This document shows, one piece after another, positions 1-7,239 of a DNA stretch of 46,906 bases. Under the pieces are notes generated by a model that saw only the letters and a program-made list of their open reading frames with translations, did no database searches and was not told where the DNA came from. The DNA is from JBOHRE01 sp050732635 (lineage in GTDB: Bacteria; Gemmatimonadota; Gemmatimonadetes; Longimicrobiales; RSA9). Position 1 is the first letter of the stretch; each line of letters starts with the position of its first letter. The stretch covers positions 1 through 46,906 of the forward strand of contig JBOHRE010000014.1 in assembly GCA_050732635.1 (NCBI GenBank), written 5' to 3'. The translations under genes were made by a program, and so were the position numbers.

Positions 1-2
1 CG

Positions 3-245
3 CCCGCCCTCGCCCCCACGGCCCCGACGGAGCGGCGCCGGCCGACCTGGGGCGTCCGGCGTGGTCGCGCCGCGGAGGGTCCGCCGCCGCTGCTCGAAGG
101 GCAGGTCGTCCAGGTCAGGGACGGCAGCAAGCCGAGCGTCGGGCAGGCGCCGAAGCCCGAGTCCGCTCCAGGCGCTGGTGGTGGCGACGCCACCGAGGGC
201 GCCGGCTCGACATCCGAGCCGCGTACGGAGGACGGATCCGCCTGA
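3..245 (+). CDS. C-terminal tail of an unidentified protein (truncated at window edge)
   Basis: An open frame runs from the window edge to a TGA at 243-245. The visible 80 residues are rich in Pro, Gly, Ala and Glu, with a short ordered stretch LLEGQVVQVRDGS followed by a low-complexity acidic tail. Only the 3' end is present and I do not recognise the family. Its stop overlaps the apparent CTG start of the downstream glycosylase gene, so the two are probably one transcription unit with coupled translation. Calling it coding rests on this junction and on the open frame; the composition alone is weak evidence. Confidence 0.45.
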   Translation, partial: PALAPTAPTERRRPTWGVRRGRAAEGPPPLLEGQVVQVRDGSKPSVGQAPKPESAPGAGGGDATEGAGSTSEPRTEDGSA

Positions 246-862
246 CAACGACGCTGAGCCAGTGGCAGGAGCTGGGCGAGCCGCTCGGAGCCACCTTCTG
301 TGCGCGGCCCGCGCGCGAGGTGGCTCCAGCACTTCTGGGAATGGTGCTGGCGTCGACGGTCGGTGGACGGCTGACGGCGGGTCGAATCGTCGAAACCGAG
401 GCGTACACCGGCCCTGAGGATCCAGCCTCGCATGCGGCCGCGCGCATCGGCCGCACCCGCCGCAACGCCTCCATGTTCGGGCCGCCAGGGATCGCCTACG
501 TCTATCGCATCTACGGCGTCCACTGGTGCATCAACGTGGTCACGGGCGATGCCGACCACCCTGCCGCAGTGCTGGTGCGCGCGATCGAGCCGATGAGTGG
601 CTCGGACATCATGCGCCAGCGGCGCGGCACCGACGCGGCAGGCCGCGTCCTCACCGGTGGTCCGGGCCGCGTCGCGCAGGCGCTCGGTGTTACCAGTGCC
701 CTCGATGGCCATCGGCTCGATGGCGAACCGCTGCTCCTCCTCCGGCCTCACCGGGCTGCGATCCCGGCCTCACCGGCCATCGGCCCGCGCATCGGCGTCA
801 CCCGCGCCGCCGACTGGCCGCTGCGCTTCTACCTCGCCGGCAATCCCTGCGTCTCGCGCTGA
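242..862 (+). CDS. 3-methyladenine DNA glycosylase (AAG/MPG family)
   Basis: Base-excision repair enzyme that removes alkylated purines from DNA. The 206-residue product carries the AAG signatures RIVETEAYTGPEDPASHA (with the catalytic Glu), TRRNASMFGPPG and YVYRIYGVHWCINVV. The first in-frame GTG (320) would cut off the conserved segment FCARPAREVAPALLG that family members need before the core. The frame stays open to a CTG at 242 that overlaps the upstream stop (CTGA) and sits 9 nt after a GGAGGA at 227-232. I therefore choose CTG 242 as start. Length then fits the usual 190-210 residues. The family call is firm; the start is an inference. Confidence 0.9.
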   Translation: MTTTLSQWQELGEPLGATFCARPAREVAPALLGMVLASTVGGRLTAGRIVETEAYTGPEDPASHAAARIGRTRRNASMFGPPGIAYVYRIYGVHWCINVVTGDADHPAAVLVRAIEPMSGSDIMRQRRGTDAAGRVLTGGPGRVAQALGVTSALDGHRLDGEPLLLLRPHRAAIPASPAIGPRIGVTRAADWPLRFYLAGNPCVSR

Positions 863-1099
863 GCCGAGGCGTGCCCGCGATGACGACTCGTGTGCGACGC
901 GTGGGATACCCAACCGTTGCATACACGCAGCGCTGAGGTGCGCACCGGATCGGGCGCGGCCCGGTCGCGGCACGCTCCATCCCGCTCCTGCACAATGACT
1001 TGGACCAGGCTGCCCACCCCTGGGCCAGAAGGGCACGGCTCTGGCCGACCGGTGTAGAGAAGCTCATCGCAGCTCCAGGCTACAGCCCGGGAGGAACGG

Positions 1100-2395
1100 A
1101 TGTTCGTCACCCGCGCGCCGTACTCCGACGCGACGCTGAACGATTACGCCCCGCTGATCGGGCCGAACGCCGTGCAGCGGATCCGCGAGCGTGCGGCACC
1201 CTTGCGCGGCGCGCGGCTGCTGCATGTCAATGCGACGGCGGTGGGCGGCGGCGTTGCCGAGATGCTGCTCAGCCTGGTGCCGTTGATGCGCGACGCCGGC
1301 ATTGCTGCCGACTGGTACGTTCCGCGGCTGCCCGAAGCGTTTTACCAGGTGACGAAGACGTTCCACAACGCGCTCCAGGGTCAGCCCGTGCGCTGGTCGG
1401 AGCGGTTGATGGCAACGTACAGGACGGGGAACGCGGCCGCGGCGAAGCGTCTGGCTCGTCACGTTGGCGCCTACGACGTCGTCGTCATTCACGACCCGCA
1501 GCCGCTCGCGCTGCGCGCATACCTGAGCGGCAAGGCCCGCTGGATCTGGCGCTGTCACATCGATCTGACGGCGCCGCATGCGCGCGCGTGGAACGCGCTG
1601 GCGCCGTTCCTGGATCCGTACGATCTGGCCATCTTTTCGACGCCGGAGTACATCCCGCCCGGCCTCACCACACCGGTTGCCACGGCGCTACCCTGTATCG
1701 ATCCGTTCCGGCCCAAGAACGCGCCGCTGCGCCGGGCGTCGGTCGCGCCCATCCTGCGCCAGTACGGCATCGATCCGCAGCGACCATACCTTCTGCAGGT
1801 CTCCCGCTTCGATCCGTGGAAGGACCCGCTGGGCGTGCTCGAGGTCTACCGTCGGGTGAAGACGCACCACCCCCGGATGCAGCTCGTGTACATGGCGTCA
1901 ATGGCGGCGGATGACCCTGAAGGCGCCACGGTCTACCGCCGTATGCGTCGAGCCGCGGCCGGCGATCCCGATGTCCATCTGCTCGCGCTCGACGTTCCCC
2001 TGGATCGCGTGTCTGACAATGCGCGCGAGGTCAATGCGCTCCAGCGCGGCGCGAGCATCGTGCTCCAGAAGTCGCTGCGTGAAGGCTTCGGCCTGACCGT
2101 CGCCGAAGCGATGTGGAAGCGTCGCGCCGTCGTGGCCGGCAACGTCGGCGGCATCCGCTACCAGGTGCGGGATGGCTGGAACGGCTTTCTGGTCGCGAGC
2201 GTCGACGAGTGCGCCGAGCGCGTCCTGCTGCTCCTCGAGCAGGCTCACGACGCGCGTCGCTTCGGCCGACGCGGCCGCGACACCGTCCGCCGCAATTTCC
2301 TGTTCCCGCGGCTGCTCGATCAGTACATCGGCTGGATGACGGCCTGGCGGAACACCGGCGAGGGTACGGGCGCCGGTCAGGCCGTGGCCGCCTGA
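1100..2395 (+). CDS. GT4 glycosyltransferase, trehalose synthase (TreT)-like
   Basis: A 431-residue retaining GT-B glycosyltransferase. The N-terminal domain has LLHVNATAVGGGVAEML, the nucleotide-sugar side motif typical of archaeal/bacterial TreT (trehalose glycosyltransferring synthase) and related trehalose phosphorylases, then VVIHDPQPLAL and WRCHIDLTAPH. The C-terminal domain has the GT4 E-x7-E region in QKSLREGFGLTVAEAMWKRR and GGIRYQVRDGWNGFLV. By family it would join NDP-glucose and glucose into trehalose, a stress protectant; substrate specificity cannot be read from sequence. A GGGAGGA at 1089-1095 lies just before the ATG. It stands alone, convergent with the phzF-like gene. Confidence 0.85.
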   Translation: MFVTRAPYSDATLNDYAPLIGPNAVQRIRERAAPLRGARLLHVNATAVGGGVAEMLLSLVPLMRDAGIAADWYVPRLPEAFYQVTKTFHNALQGQPVRWSERLMATYRTGNAAAAKRLARHVGAYDVVVIHDPQPLALRAYLSGKARWIWRCHIDLTAPHARAWNALAPFLDPYDLAIFSTPEYIPPGLTTPVATALPCIDPFRPKNAPLRRASVAPILRQYGIDPQRPYLLQVSRFDPWKDPLGVLEVYRRVKTHHPRMQLVYMASMAADDPEGATVYRRMRRAAAGDPDVHLLALDVPLDRVSDNAREVNALQRGASIVLQKSLREGFGLTVAEAMWKRRAVVAGNVGGIRYQVRDGWNGFLVASVDECAERVLLLLEQAHDARRFGRRGRDTVRRNFLFPRLLDQYIGWMTAWRNTGEGTGAGQAVAA

Positions 2396-2414
2396 GGGCT
2401 CACGGCAGCAGGCA

Positions 2415-2429
2415 GCGCAAACCTTGCGC
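2415..2429. terminator. Small hairpin between convergent genes
   Basis: GCGCAA-ACC-TTGCGC forms a perfect 6-bp stem with a 3-nt loop in the 35-nt gap between the convergent glycosyltransferase and PhzF-like genes. There is no T tract on either strand, so termination function is only suggested by position. Confidence 0.35.
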
Positions 2430-2430
2430 G

Positions 2431-3258
2431 TCAGGCCTCGATGCTCGACGCTGCCTCGGCCGGCAGCGCGGCCCGGCTCAGCTCCCCCCGCAACACGGTG
2501 ATCGCCTGGCCGAACAGGAGGACGCGCGCGCCGCGCACGGCAACCCGAACCGTGCCGCCCCGCGCCGAGGCCTGATACCCGGTGAGCTCATCACGACCGA
2601 GCCGCTCCGCCCAGAACGGGGCCAGGCAGCAGTGCACCGAGCCGGTTACCGGATCCTCGTCGATGCCGACGGCAGGCGCGAAGAAGCGGGATACGAAGTC
2701 GGCCTCGCCGCGCTCGGTGCGCGACGTGACGATCACACCGCGGTTGGCGACGGCGCGCAGCGCTCGGAAATCGGGCGCAAGCTCGTTCAGCTCGGTCTCG
2801 GAATCGAGCAGAACCAGCAGATCGAAGCGGTTACGGGCGACGCTGACCGGGCGTGCGCCGAGTGCTTCGGCCAGCCCGGCCGGCGCCTCGCACGCCGTCG
2901 CGGGCTCAGCCGGAAAATCCAACTCGATCCAGTCGCCCGTCCGCCTCGCGGCCAGCGGCCCCGAGCGCGTCTCGAAGCGGAGCTCTGCCTCGGCCGCCGC
3001 GTGCCCTTCCTCCCACAGCGCGTGCGCGCTGGCGAGCGTGGCATGGCCGCAGAGGTCCACTTCGACGGTCGGCGTGAACCAGCGAAGCTGCCAGCCATTG
3101 TCGCGGCGGCGCAGGAACGCCGTTTCCGACAGGTTCATCTCACGCGCCACCGCCTGCATCCAAGCCCCGGATACGGCCTGGTCGAGCACGAGGACGGCGG
3201 CCGGATTGCCGCGGAACGGCTCATCCGTGAACGCATCGACCTGAATGAAACGTTGCAT
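2431..3258 (-). CDS. PhzF-family isomerase/epimerase
   Basis: A 275-residue protein of the diaminopimelate-epimerase-like PhzF fold. It has VDAFTDEPFRGNPAAV at the N-terminus, the catalytic Glu45 in NLSETAF, GHAT at 71-74, and DEDPVTGS at 201-208 in the second half-domain (first Asp at 200). PhzF in phenazine synthesis isomerises trans-2,3-dihydro-3-hydroxyanthranilate, but most genomic homologues stand outside phenazine clusters and their substrate is unknown; no phenazine genes are nearby here. The ATG at 3258 is chosen over an upstream in-frame start because a GGGAGAA precedes it and it matches the family N-terminus MxxFIQVDAF. Confidence 0.88.
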   Translation of the reverse strand: MQRFIQVDAFTDEPFRGNPAAVLVLDQAVSGAWMQAVAREMNLSETAFLRRRDNGWQLRWFTPTVEVDLCGHATLASAHALWEEGHAAAEAELRFETRSGPLAARRTGDWIELDFPAEPATACEAPAGLAEALGARPVSVARNRFDLLVLLDSETELNELAPDFRALRAVANRGVIVTSRTERGEADFVSRFFAPAVGIDEDPVTGSVHCCLAPFWAERLGRDELTGYQASARGGTVRVAVRGARVLLFGQAITVLRGELSRAALPAEAASSIEA

Positions 3259-3414
3259 GATCGGATTCTCCCGGGTTGCGACGGTCGGATCTCCAGCGCC
3301 CGCATGATGTTCAGCTTCAGCCGGTGCTCGCAACCGTGCCTTCCAATCATGCTTCTCGCGCTGCTATCTTTAGCGTTGCTGCTGCTCACGGTCGGGACGG
3401 ACAGAGCCGAACTC

Positions 3415-3885
3415 ATGAGGTCGATACTTCTCGCATTCACCTTCGCGGCCGTGGCCGCCGACGGCTCCCGCGCCCAGGAGGCGCCGCTGCACCACCTTGC
3501 CTGGCTGGCGGGCTGCTGGGAGCACGCCGCCGGCGGCACGGTGATCGAGGAGCAGTGGATGCGCCCGCGTGGTGGGCTCATGCCGGGCACCAGCCGAACG
3601 TTGCGCGGCGGTCTTGCGGCCGCCTGGGAGTTCATGCGCATCGAGGCTCGTCTGTCCGGCGTCGTGTTCCTGGCGCAGCCTCAGGGCGCGAGCAGCGTCG
3701 AATTCAGGGCCGTACAGCTGACCGACAGCGTCGCGGTGTTCGACAATCCCGAACACGATTTTCCGCAGCGGATCATCTATCGTCACACGAGTGGTGACTC
3801 GCTGCACGCCCGCATCGAGGGTGATCGGCGGGGCAGGTCGCAAGGCATCGACTTCGTCTACGGCCGCACCGCGTGCGAACGGTAG
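3415..3885 (+). CDS. Secreted DUF6265-like protein
   Basis: A 156-residue protein with a Sec signal peptide (residues 1-21, MRSILLAFTFAAVAADGSRAQ) followed by HLAWLAGCWEH, EEQWMRPRGGLMPGTSRT and FDNPEHDFPQRIIYRH. This pattern matches the DUF6265 family, small exported lipocalin-like barrels common in Gemmatimonadota, Bacteroidota and Acidobacteriota. No enzymatic role is established. It is divergent from the phzF-like gene; a TATCTT at 3366-3371 could be its -10 element. A longer open frame extends far upstream but is antisense to phzF and discarded. Confidence 0.72.
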   Translation: MRSILLAFTFAAVAADGSRAQEAPLHHLAWLAGCWEHAAGGTVIEEQWMRPRGGLMPGTSRTLRGGLAAAWEFMRIEARLSGVVFLAQPQGASSVEFRAVQLTDSVAVFDNPEHDFPQRIIYRHTSGDSLHARIEGDRRGRSQGIDFVYGRTACER

Positions 3886-3907
3886 CACGCAAGGCCGCTG
3901 AGTAACC

Positions 3908-4102
3908 CTGATCGCCGTATTCCGCACCTACTTCACGACCGGGCGCGGAGTCGAGGCGCTCGGGAGCGTGTGGACGTTCCTCGACCTGACACCGCTCGGC
4001 CGGCAGGAAGAATGGGAGGACTCACCGGAGGGATACCCGCAAGGCCGGCCGTATGAGTGGTGGCGCCGCCACGACGAGTACGACGACAGCCCGTCCACGT
4101 AG
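3908..4102 (+). CDS. Small hypothetical protein, 64 aa, non-ATG start
   Basis: From a CTG at 3908 to TAG at 4100-4102 the frame reads as a plausible globular protein: VFRTYFTTGRGVEALG, SVWTFLDLTPLGRQEEWED, then SPEGYPQGRPYEWWRRH and an acidic end. The aromatic- and charge-rich composition is unlike the Arg/Ala/Pro-rich noise of shadow frames in this GC-rich DNA. No ATG exists in frame; CTG 3908 or GTG 3968 are the only options and no clear Shine-Dalgarno is visible, so it may be the decayed 3' part of a longer gene. Function unknown. Confidence 0.45.
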   Translation: MIAVFRTYFTTGRGVEALGSVWTFLDLTPLGRQEEWEDSPEGYPQGRPYEWWRRHDEYDDSPST

Positions 4103-4181
4103 CTCCGCGCACCTCACTCCTGCCGGGTCTCACCCGCCGATCCCAGGTCATGCAGCGGCACCTCCGATCGCGCGCGCGGGT

Positions 4182-5288
4182 TCAACGCGGCCGCGAGCGA
4201 GCGCCCGACTGCTCGGTATCGAGAAACGACGTCGCATAGGGCAGCACGAGCCGCTCGAGCCGGTCTCTGATCTGCTCTCGATGGTCGCCGCTGTAGACCT
4301 CGAGTCGGTGCGGCACGCGCAGCTCTCCCAGCCTTCGTGAGAACGCGAGCGTTGCGGCCGGGATGTGCGCGAACTGGTCGCGCGTGCCGTAGTCGAGCGC
4401 GAGCGCGCGCAGCGCGCGCAGCGCGATGTGACGCTCGCCCACACGCTCGATCGGAAACCGCTCCAGGTACGCCAGGTACTCGGCCTCATCGAGGACCAGC
4501 TCGCCGCGCTCGACCTCGAAAGGGAAGTCGACGAAGAACGGCGGGTTCAGCGTGTCGGGAGCGAAGGCGGAGAGTACGCCAATGGCGGCGACGACGTAGA
4601 AGTCGCGGCGCTGGATCGCGCGCTCGAGCTCCGCGAGATCGGAGAGCGTGCGGGCGTCGATCCAGGAGCTGTTGCCGAAGCCGAGGTCGTCGACGGGCGC
4701 CAGGCAGCAGGGGCTCATCGCGTAGGCGACGGCGAATACGCCCGGCCGCTCCATGGCGAGGTGGATCGCGCCATAGCCGCCCATCGAGTGACCGATGATC
4801 GCGCGGCCTCCCGCGCGTGGGATCGTGCGAAACCCGGCGTCGACGAAAGTTACGAGATCGTTCGTCACGAAACCCGACCAGTCGCCCGTCACCGGCGAGT
4901 CTCGGTAGAAGCCGCCGCCGTACCGATTGCCGCCGTTCGGCATGACGACGATCACCGGCGGAATCGTGCGCGACGCGATCAGCCGGTCCAGGAGGGCAGG
5001 CACGTCGAAGTACTCGAGCCAGACGCCGTAGTCGTCGAAGATGCCGTGCAGCATGTAGATCGTCGGGTAGCGGCCGCCGGCCGCCGCGCCGTAGCCCGGT
5101 GGCAGGTAGATTGCCGCTCCCTGTACTGCCGGCGTGCCAACGCGGTTGTGCTCGAGCGACGGCGCAGGAACCTCGACCTCGACGACGCGGGATGCGGCCG
5201 CACTCTCCTGTGCTGGGAGCGGCGCCGCGTGCAGTAACACGAGGGAAAGCGGAACGAAGCCAGGCCGGGCGACGGTGGCGAGACGCAT
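4182..5288 (-). CDS. Secreted alpha/beta-hydrolase esterase (esterase D/feruloyl-esterase type)
   Basis: A 368-residue exported esterase of the PF00756 type. Residues 1-27 form a signal peptide ending in PLPAQ. The core has YPTIYMLHGIFDDYGVW (oxyanion region), the nucleophile elbow GHSMGG with Ser168, and a C-terminal VYSGDHRE that supplies the catalytic His (about 337). Likely cleaves carboxylic ester bonds in the periplasm or medium; natural substrate unknown. The ATG at 5288 follows GAGGAGAGG and gives a proper signal peptide, so the longer frame (to 5390) is rejected. It is divergent from etfB, sharing the 150-bp intergenic region. Confidence 0.85.
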   Translation of the reverse strand: MRLATVARPGFVPLSLVLLHAAPLPAQESAAASRVVEVEVPAPSLEHNRVGTPAVQGAAIYLPPGYGAAAGGRYPTIYMLHGIFDDYGVWLEYFDVPALLDRLIASRTIPPVIVVMPNGGNRYGGGFYRDSPVTGDWSGFVTNDLVTFVDAGFRTIPRAGGRAIIGHSMGGYGAIHLAMERPGVFAVAYAMSPCCLAPVDDLGFGNSSWIDARTLSDLAELERAIQRRDFYVVAAIGVLSAFAPDTLNPPFFVDFPFEVERGELVLDEAEYLAYLERFPIERVGERHIALRALRALALDYGTRDQFAHIPAATLAFSRRLGELRVPHRLEVYSGDHREQIRDRLERLVLPYATSFLDTEQSGARSRPR

Positions 5289-5367
5289 GCCTCTCCTCGC
5301 GGGCGGAAGCCAATAGGGGGCGGGACACCGAGCCGCCCTACGGACCAGGGCGCGACGCGGTTTCAGG

Positions 5368-5395
5368 TTGCCAACTGCGGCGACGTGCATACATT
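5368..5395 (+). promoter_or_regulatory. Candidate sigma-70-type promoter for etfBA
   Basis: TTGCCA (5368-5373) and TACATT (5390-5395) are separated by 16 bp, 45 bp upstream of the etfB GTG. The -10 form resembles other TAnnnT boxes in this window. Read from sequence only. Confidence 0.45.
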
Positions 5396-5440
5396 GCGCG
5401 CCCGACAGAGGCCGAACATCGCATTGACTGAACGATCGAC

Positions 5441-6190
5441 GTGAAGATCATCGTCTGCATCAAGCGTGTGCCGGATACGGCCGCACGCATCAAGATCTCG
5501 AGCGACGGCCGTACGATCGATCCAGCCGGCATGAAGTACGTGATCAGCCCGTACGACGAGTTCGCACTCGAGGCGGCGCTACGCTTGAAGGAGGCAGGGC
5601 AGGGCGGGGAGATCCTGGCCATGACCGTGGGGCAGGCCGACGCCGCCGAGCAGCTGCGTGCCGCACTGGCCATGGGCGCCGATGCCGCCGTGCTGCTCCA
5701 GGGACAGACGACGCTCGATGGCCTCGCCACCGCCCGCGCGCTGGCCGATGAGGTCAAACAGGCCGGCGCCGATCTGGTCCTGCTCGGCATGAAGGCTGCC
5801 GACGACGACCAGCAGCAGGTCGGACCGATGCTGGCCGAGCTGCTCGAGCTACCCTGCGTGACCGCCGTCGCCGAGCTGCAGCTCGAGGGCGGCGGCGTCG
5901 TATGCCAGCGCGAGGTCGAGGGCGGCACCGAGATCGTCGAGGCGCCATTGCCGGCGGTCGTGACCACGACCAAGGGCCCCCACGAGCCACGCTACCCATC
6001 CCTCAAGGGCATCATGGCGGCCAAGAAGAAGCCGCTCGAGGAAAAGACTGCACAGTTGGGCGAGTCGCGCATCGAGCTGCGGGCCCTTGCGAGTCCGCCG
6101 GAACGCCCGGCGGGCCGCGTGGTCGGCGAAGGTGCCGATGCGGTGGCGGAGCTGGTCCGCCTGCTGCGCGACGAAGCCAAGGTGCTCTGA
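5441..6190 (+). CDS. etfB: Electron transfer flavoprotein subunit beta
   Basis: A 249-residue protein, normal EtfB length. It has the N-terminal MKIIVCIKRVPDTAARIKI, SPYDEFALEAALRLKE, MGADAAVLLQ, and the ADP-binding loop LLGMKAADDDQQQVGPMLAELL, followed by PLPAVVTTTKGPHEPRYPSLKGIMAAKKKP near the C-terminus (read as two consecutive conserved blocks). With EtfA it accepts electrons from acyl-CoA and other dehydrogenases and passes them to ETF-quinone oxidoreductase, which is encoded 8 kb downstream. Start is GTG 5441, giving the conserved MKIIV N-terminus. It is followed after 26 bp by etfA in the same operon. Confidence 0.95.
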   Translation: MKIIVCIKRVPDTAARIKISSDGRTIDPAGMKYVISPYDEFALEAALRLKEAGQGGEILAMTVGQADAAEQLRAALAMGADAAVLLQGQTTLDGLATARALADEVKQAGADLVLLGMKAADDDQQQVGPMLAELLELPCVTAVAELQLEGGGVVCQREVEGGTEIVEAPLPAVVTTTKGPHEPRYPSLKGIMAAKKKPLEEKTAQLGESRIELRALASPPERPAGRVVGEGADAVAELVRLLRDEAKVL

Positions 6191-6216
6191 AGATCGAAAC
6201 GCACACCCGAGCGCAC

Positions 6217-7209
6217 ATGGCGGACAACAATGTACTGGCGGTGCTGGAGCAGCGCAGCGGCTCGTTGCGGCGCGTCTCCCACGAGCTGATCACCGCGGCG
6301 CGGCAGGTGGCGGACGCCATTGGCGGCGAGCCGCACGCGCTGGTGATCGGCGCGCCCGGCGACGCCGAGGCTGCCGCTCGATCTGCGGGCCGGTTCGGTG
6401 CCCGGATGGTGCGCGTGGCCGAGCATGACGCGCTTTCCGAGTACCACCCCGAAGGCTACGCCCGGGTCGTCACCGACGTCGTGGGGGACGCCGGCTACTT
6501 CGCCGTGCTGATCGCTGGGACCAGCGCGGGCCGCGATCTCGCGCCTCGCGTCGCCGTACGGCTCGATGCGCCGCTGGCGACCGATGCCACCGAGCTGAGC
6601 ATTGAGGACGGTGACCTGCTCGTGCGCCGGCCAATGTACTCCGGCAAGGCGTTCGCTACGGTCGTGCTCAATGCCGCACCGCGCCTGATCACGCTCCGGC
6701 CGAATGTGTTCACTCCTCAGGAGGCTCCCGCCGAGCCGCAGCTCGAGTCGGTTGCCGTGCGCGTCGACCCTTCGTCCTGGAAGATACGCGTGCGCGAAAC
6801 GCGGCAGGCGGAGGGCGGCGCGGTTGACGTCGCCGAGGCATCCATCATCGTCAGTGGCGGACGTGGCATGCAGGGGCCCGAGAAATGGGCAGTGCTCGAG
6901 ACGCTGCGCGACGCGCTCGGGCCTACCGCAGCACTGGGCGCCTCGCGCGCCGTGGTCGATGCCGGCTGGCGGCCGCACGCCGAGCAGGTCGGCCAGACCG
7001 GCAAGACCGTCGCGCCACAGCTCTACTTCGCGATCGGCATCAGTGGTGCCATCCAGCACCTTGCGGGCATGCGCACGGCGCGCACCATCGTGGCGATCAA
7101 CAAGGACCCCGACGCGCCCATCTTCAAGCTTGCCGATTACGGTATTGTCGGCGACGCATTCGAGGTCGTTCCGCGCCTCAGCGAGGAGATCCGCCGGCTG
7201 AAGGAATGA
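6217..7209 (+). CDS. etfA: Electron transfer flavoprotein subunit alpha
   Basis: A 330-residue FAD-binding partner of EtfB. The C-terminal FAD domain shows SGGRGMQGPEKW, DAGWRPHAEQVGQTGKTVAP, LYFAIGISGAIQHLAGM and AINKDPDAPIF, all diagnostic. The N-terminal half has VLIAGTSAGRDLAPRVAVRL. The ATG at 6217 gives the usual short N-terminus; the much longer open frame that begins inside etfB is rejected. Together with EtfB it forms the soluble heterodimer that feeds beta-oxidation or amino-acid dehydrogenase electrons to the quinone pool. Convergent with the amidohydrolase gene at 7240. Confidence 0.95.
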   Translation: MADNNVLAVLEQRSGSLRRVSHELITAARQVADAIGGEPHALVIGAPGDAEAAARSAGRFGARMVRVAEHDALSEYHPEGYARVVTDVVGDAGYFAVLIAGTSAGRDLAPRVAVRLDAPLATDATELSIEDGDLLVRRPMYSGKAFATVVLNAAPRLITLRPNVFTPQEAPAEPQLESVAVRVDPSSWKIRVRETRQAEGGAVDVAEASIIVSGGRGMQGPEKWAVLETLRDALGPTAALGASRAVVDAGWRPHAEQVGQTGKTVAPQLYFAIGISGAIQHLAGMRTARTIVAINKDPDAPIFKLADYGIVGDAFEVVPRLSEEIRRLKE

Positions 7210-7239
7210 TGCGCCGCACGCGAGGTGCCTGTTCCCCGC

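Noticed and set aside
2113..3300. Very long plus-strand frame antisense to the PhzF-like gene
   Set aside because: Composition is Arg/Ala/Gly-rich shadow; the minus strand encodes a complete PhzF protein. Only the 3' part from 3415 is real, as a separate gene.
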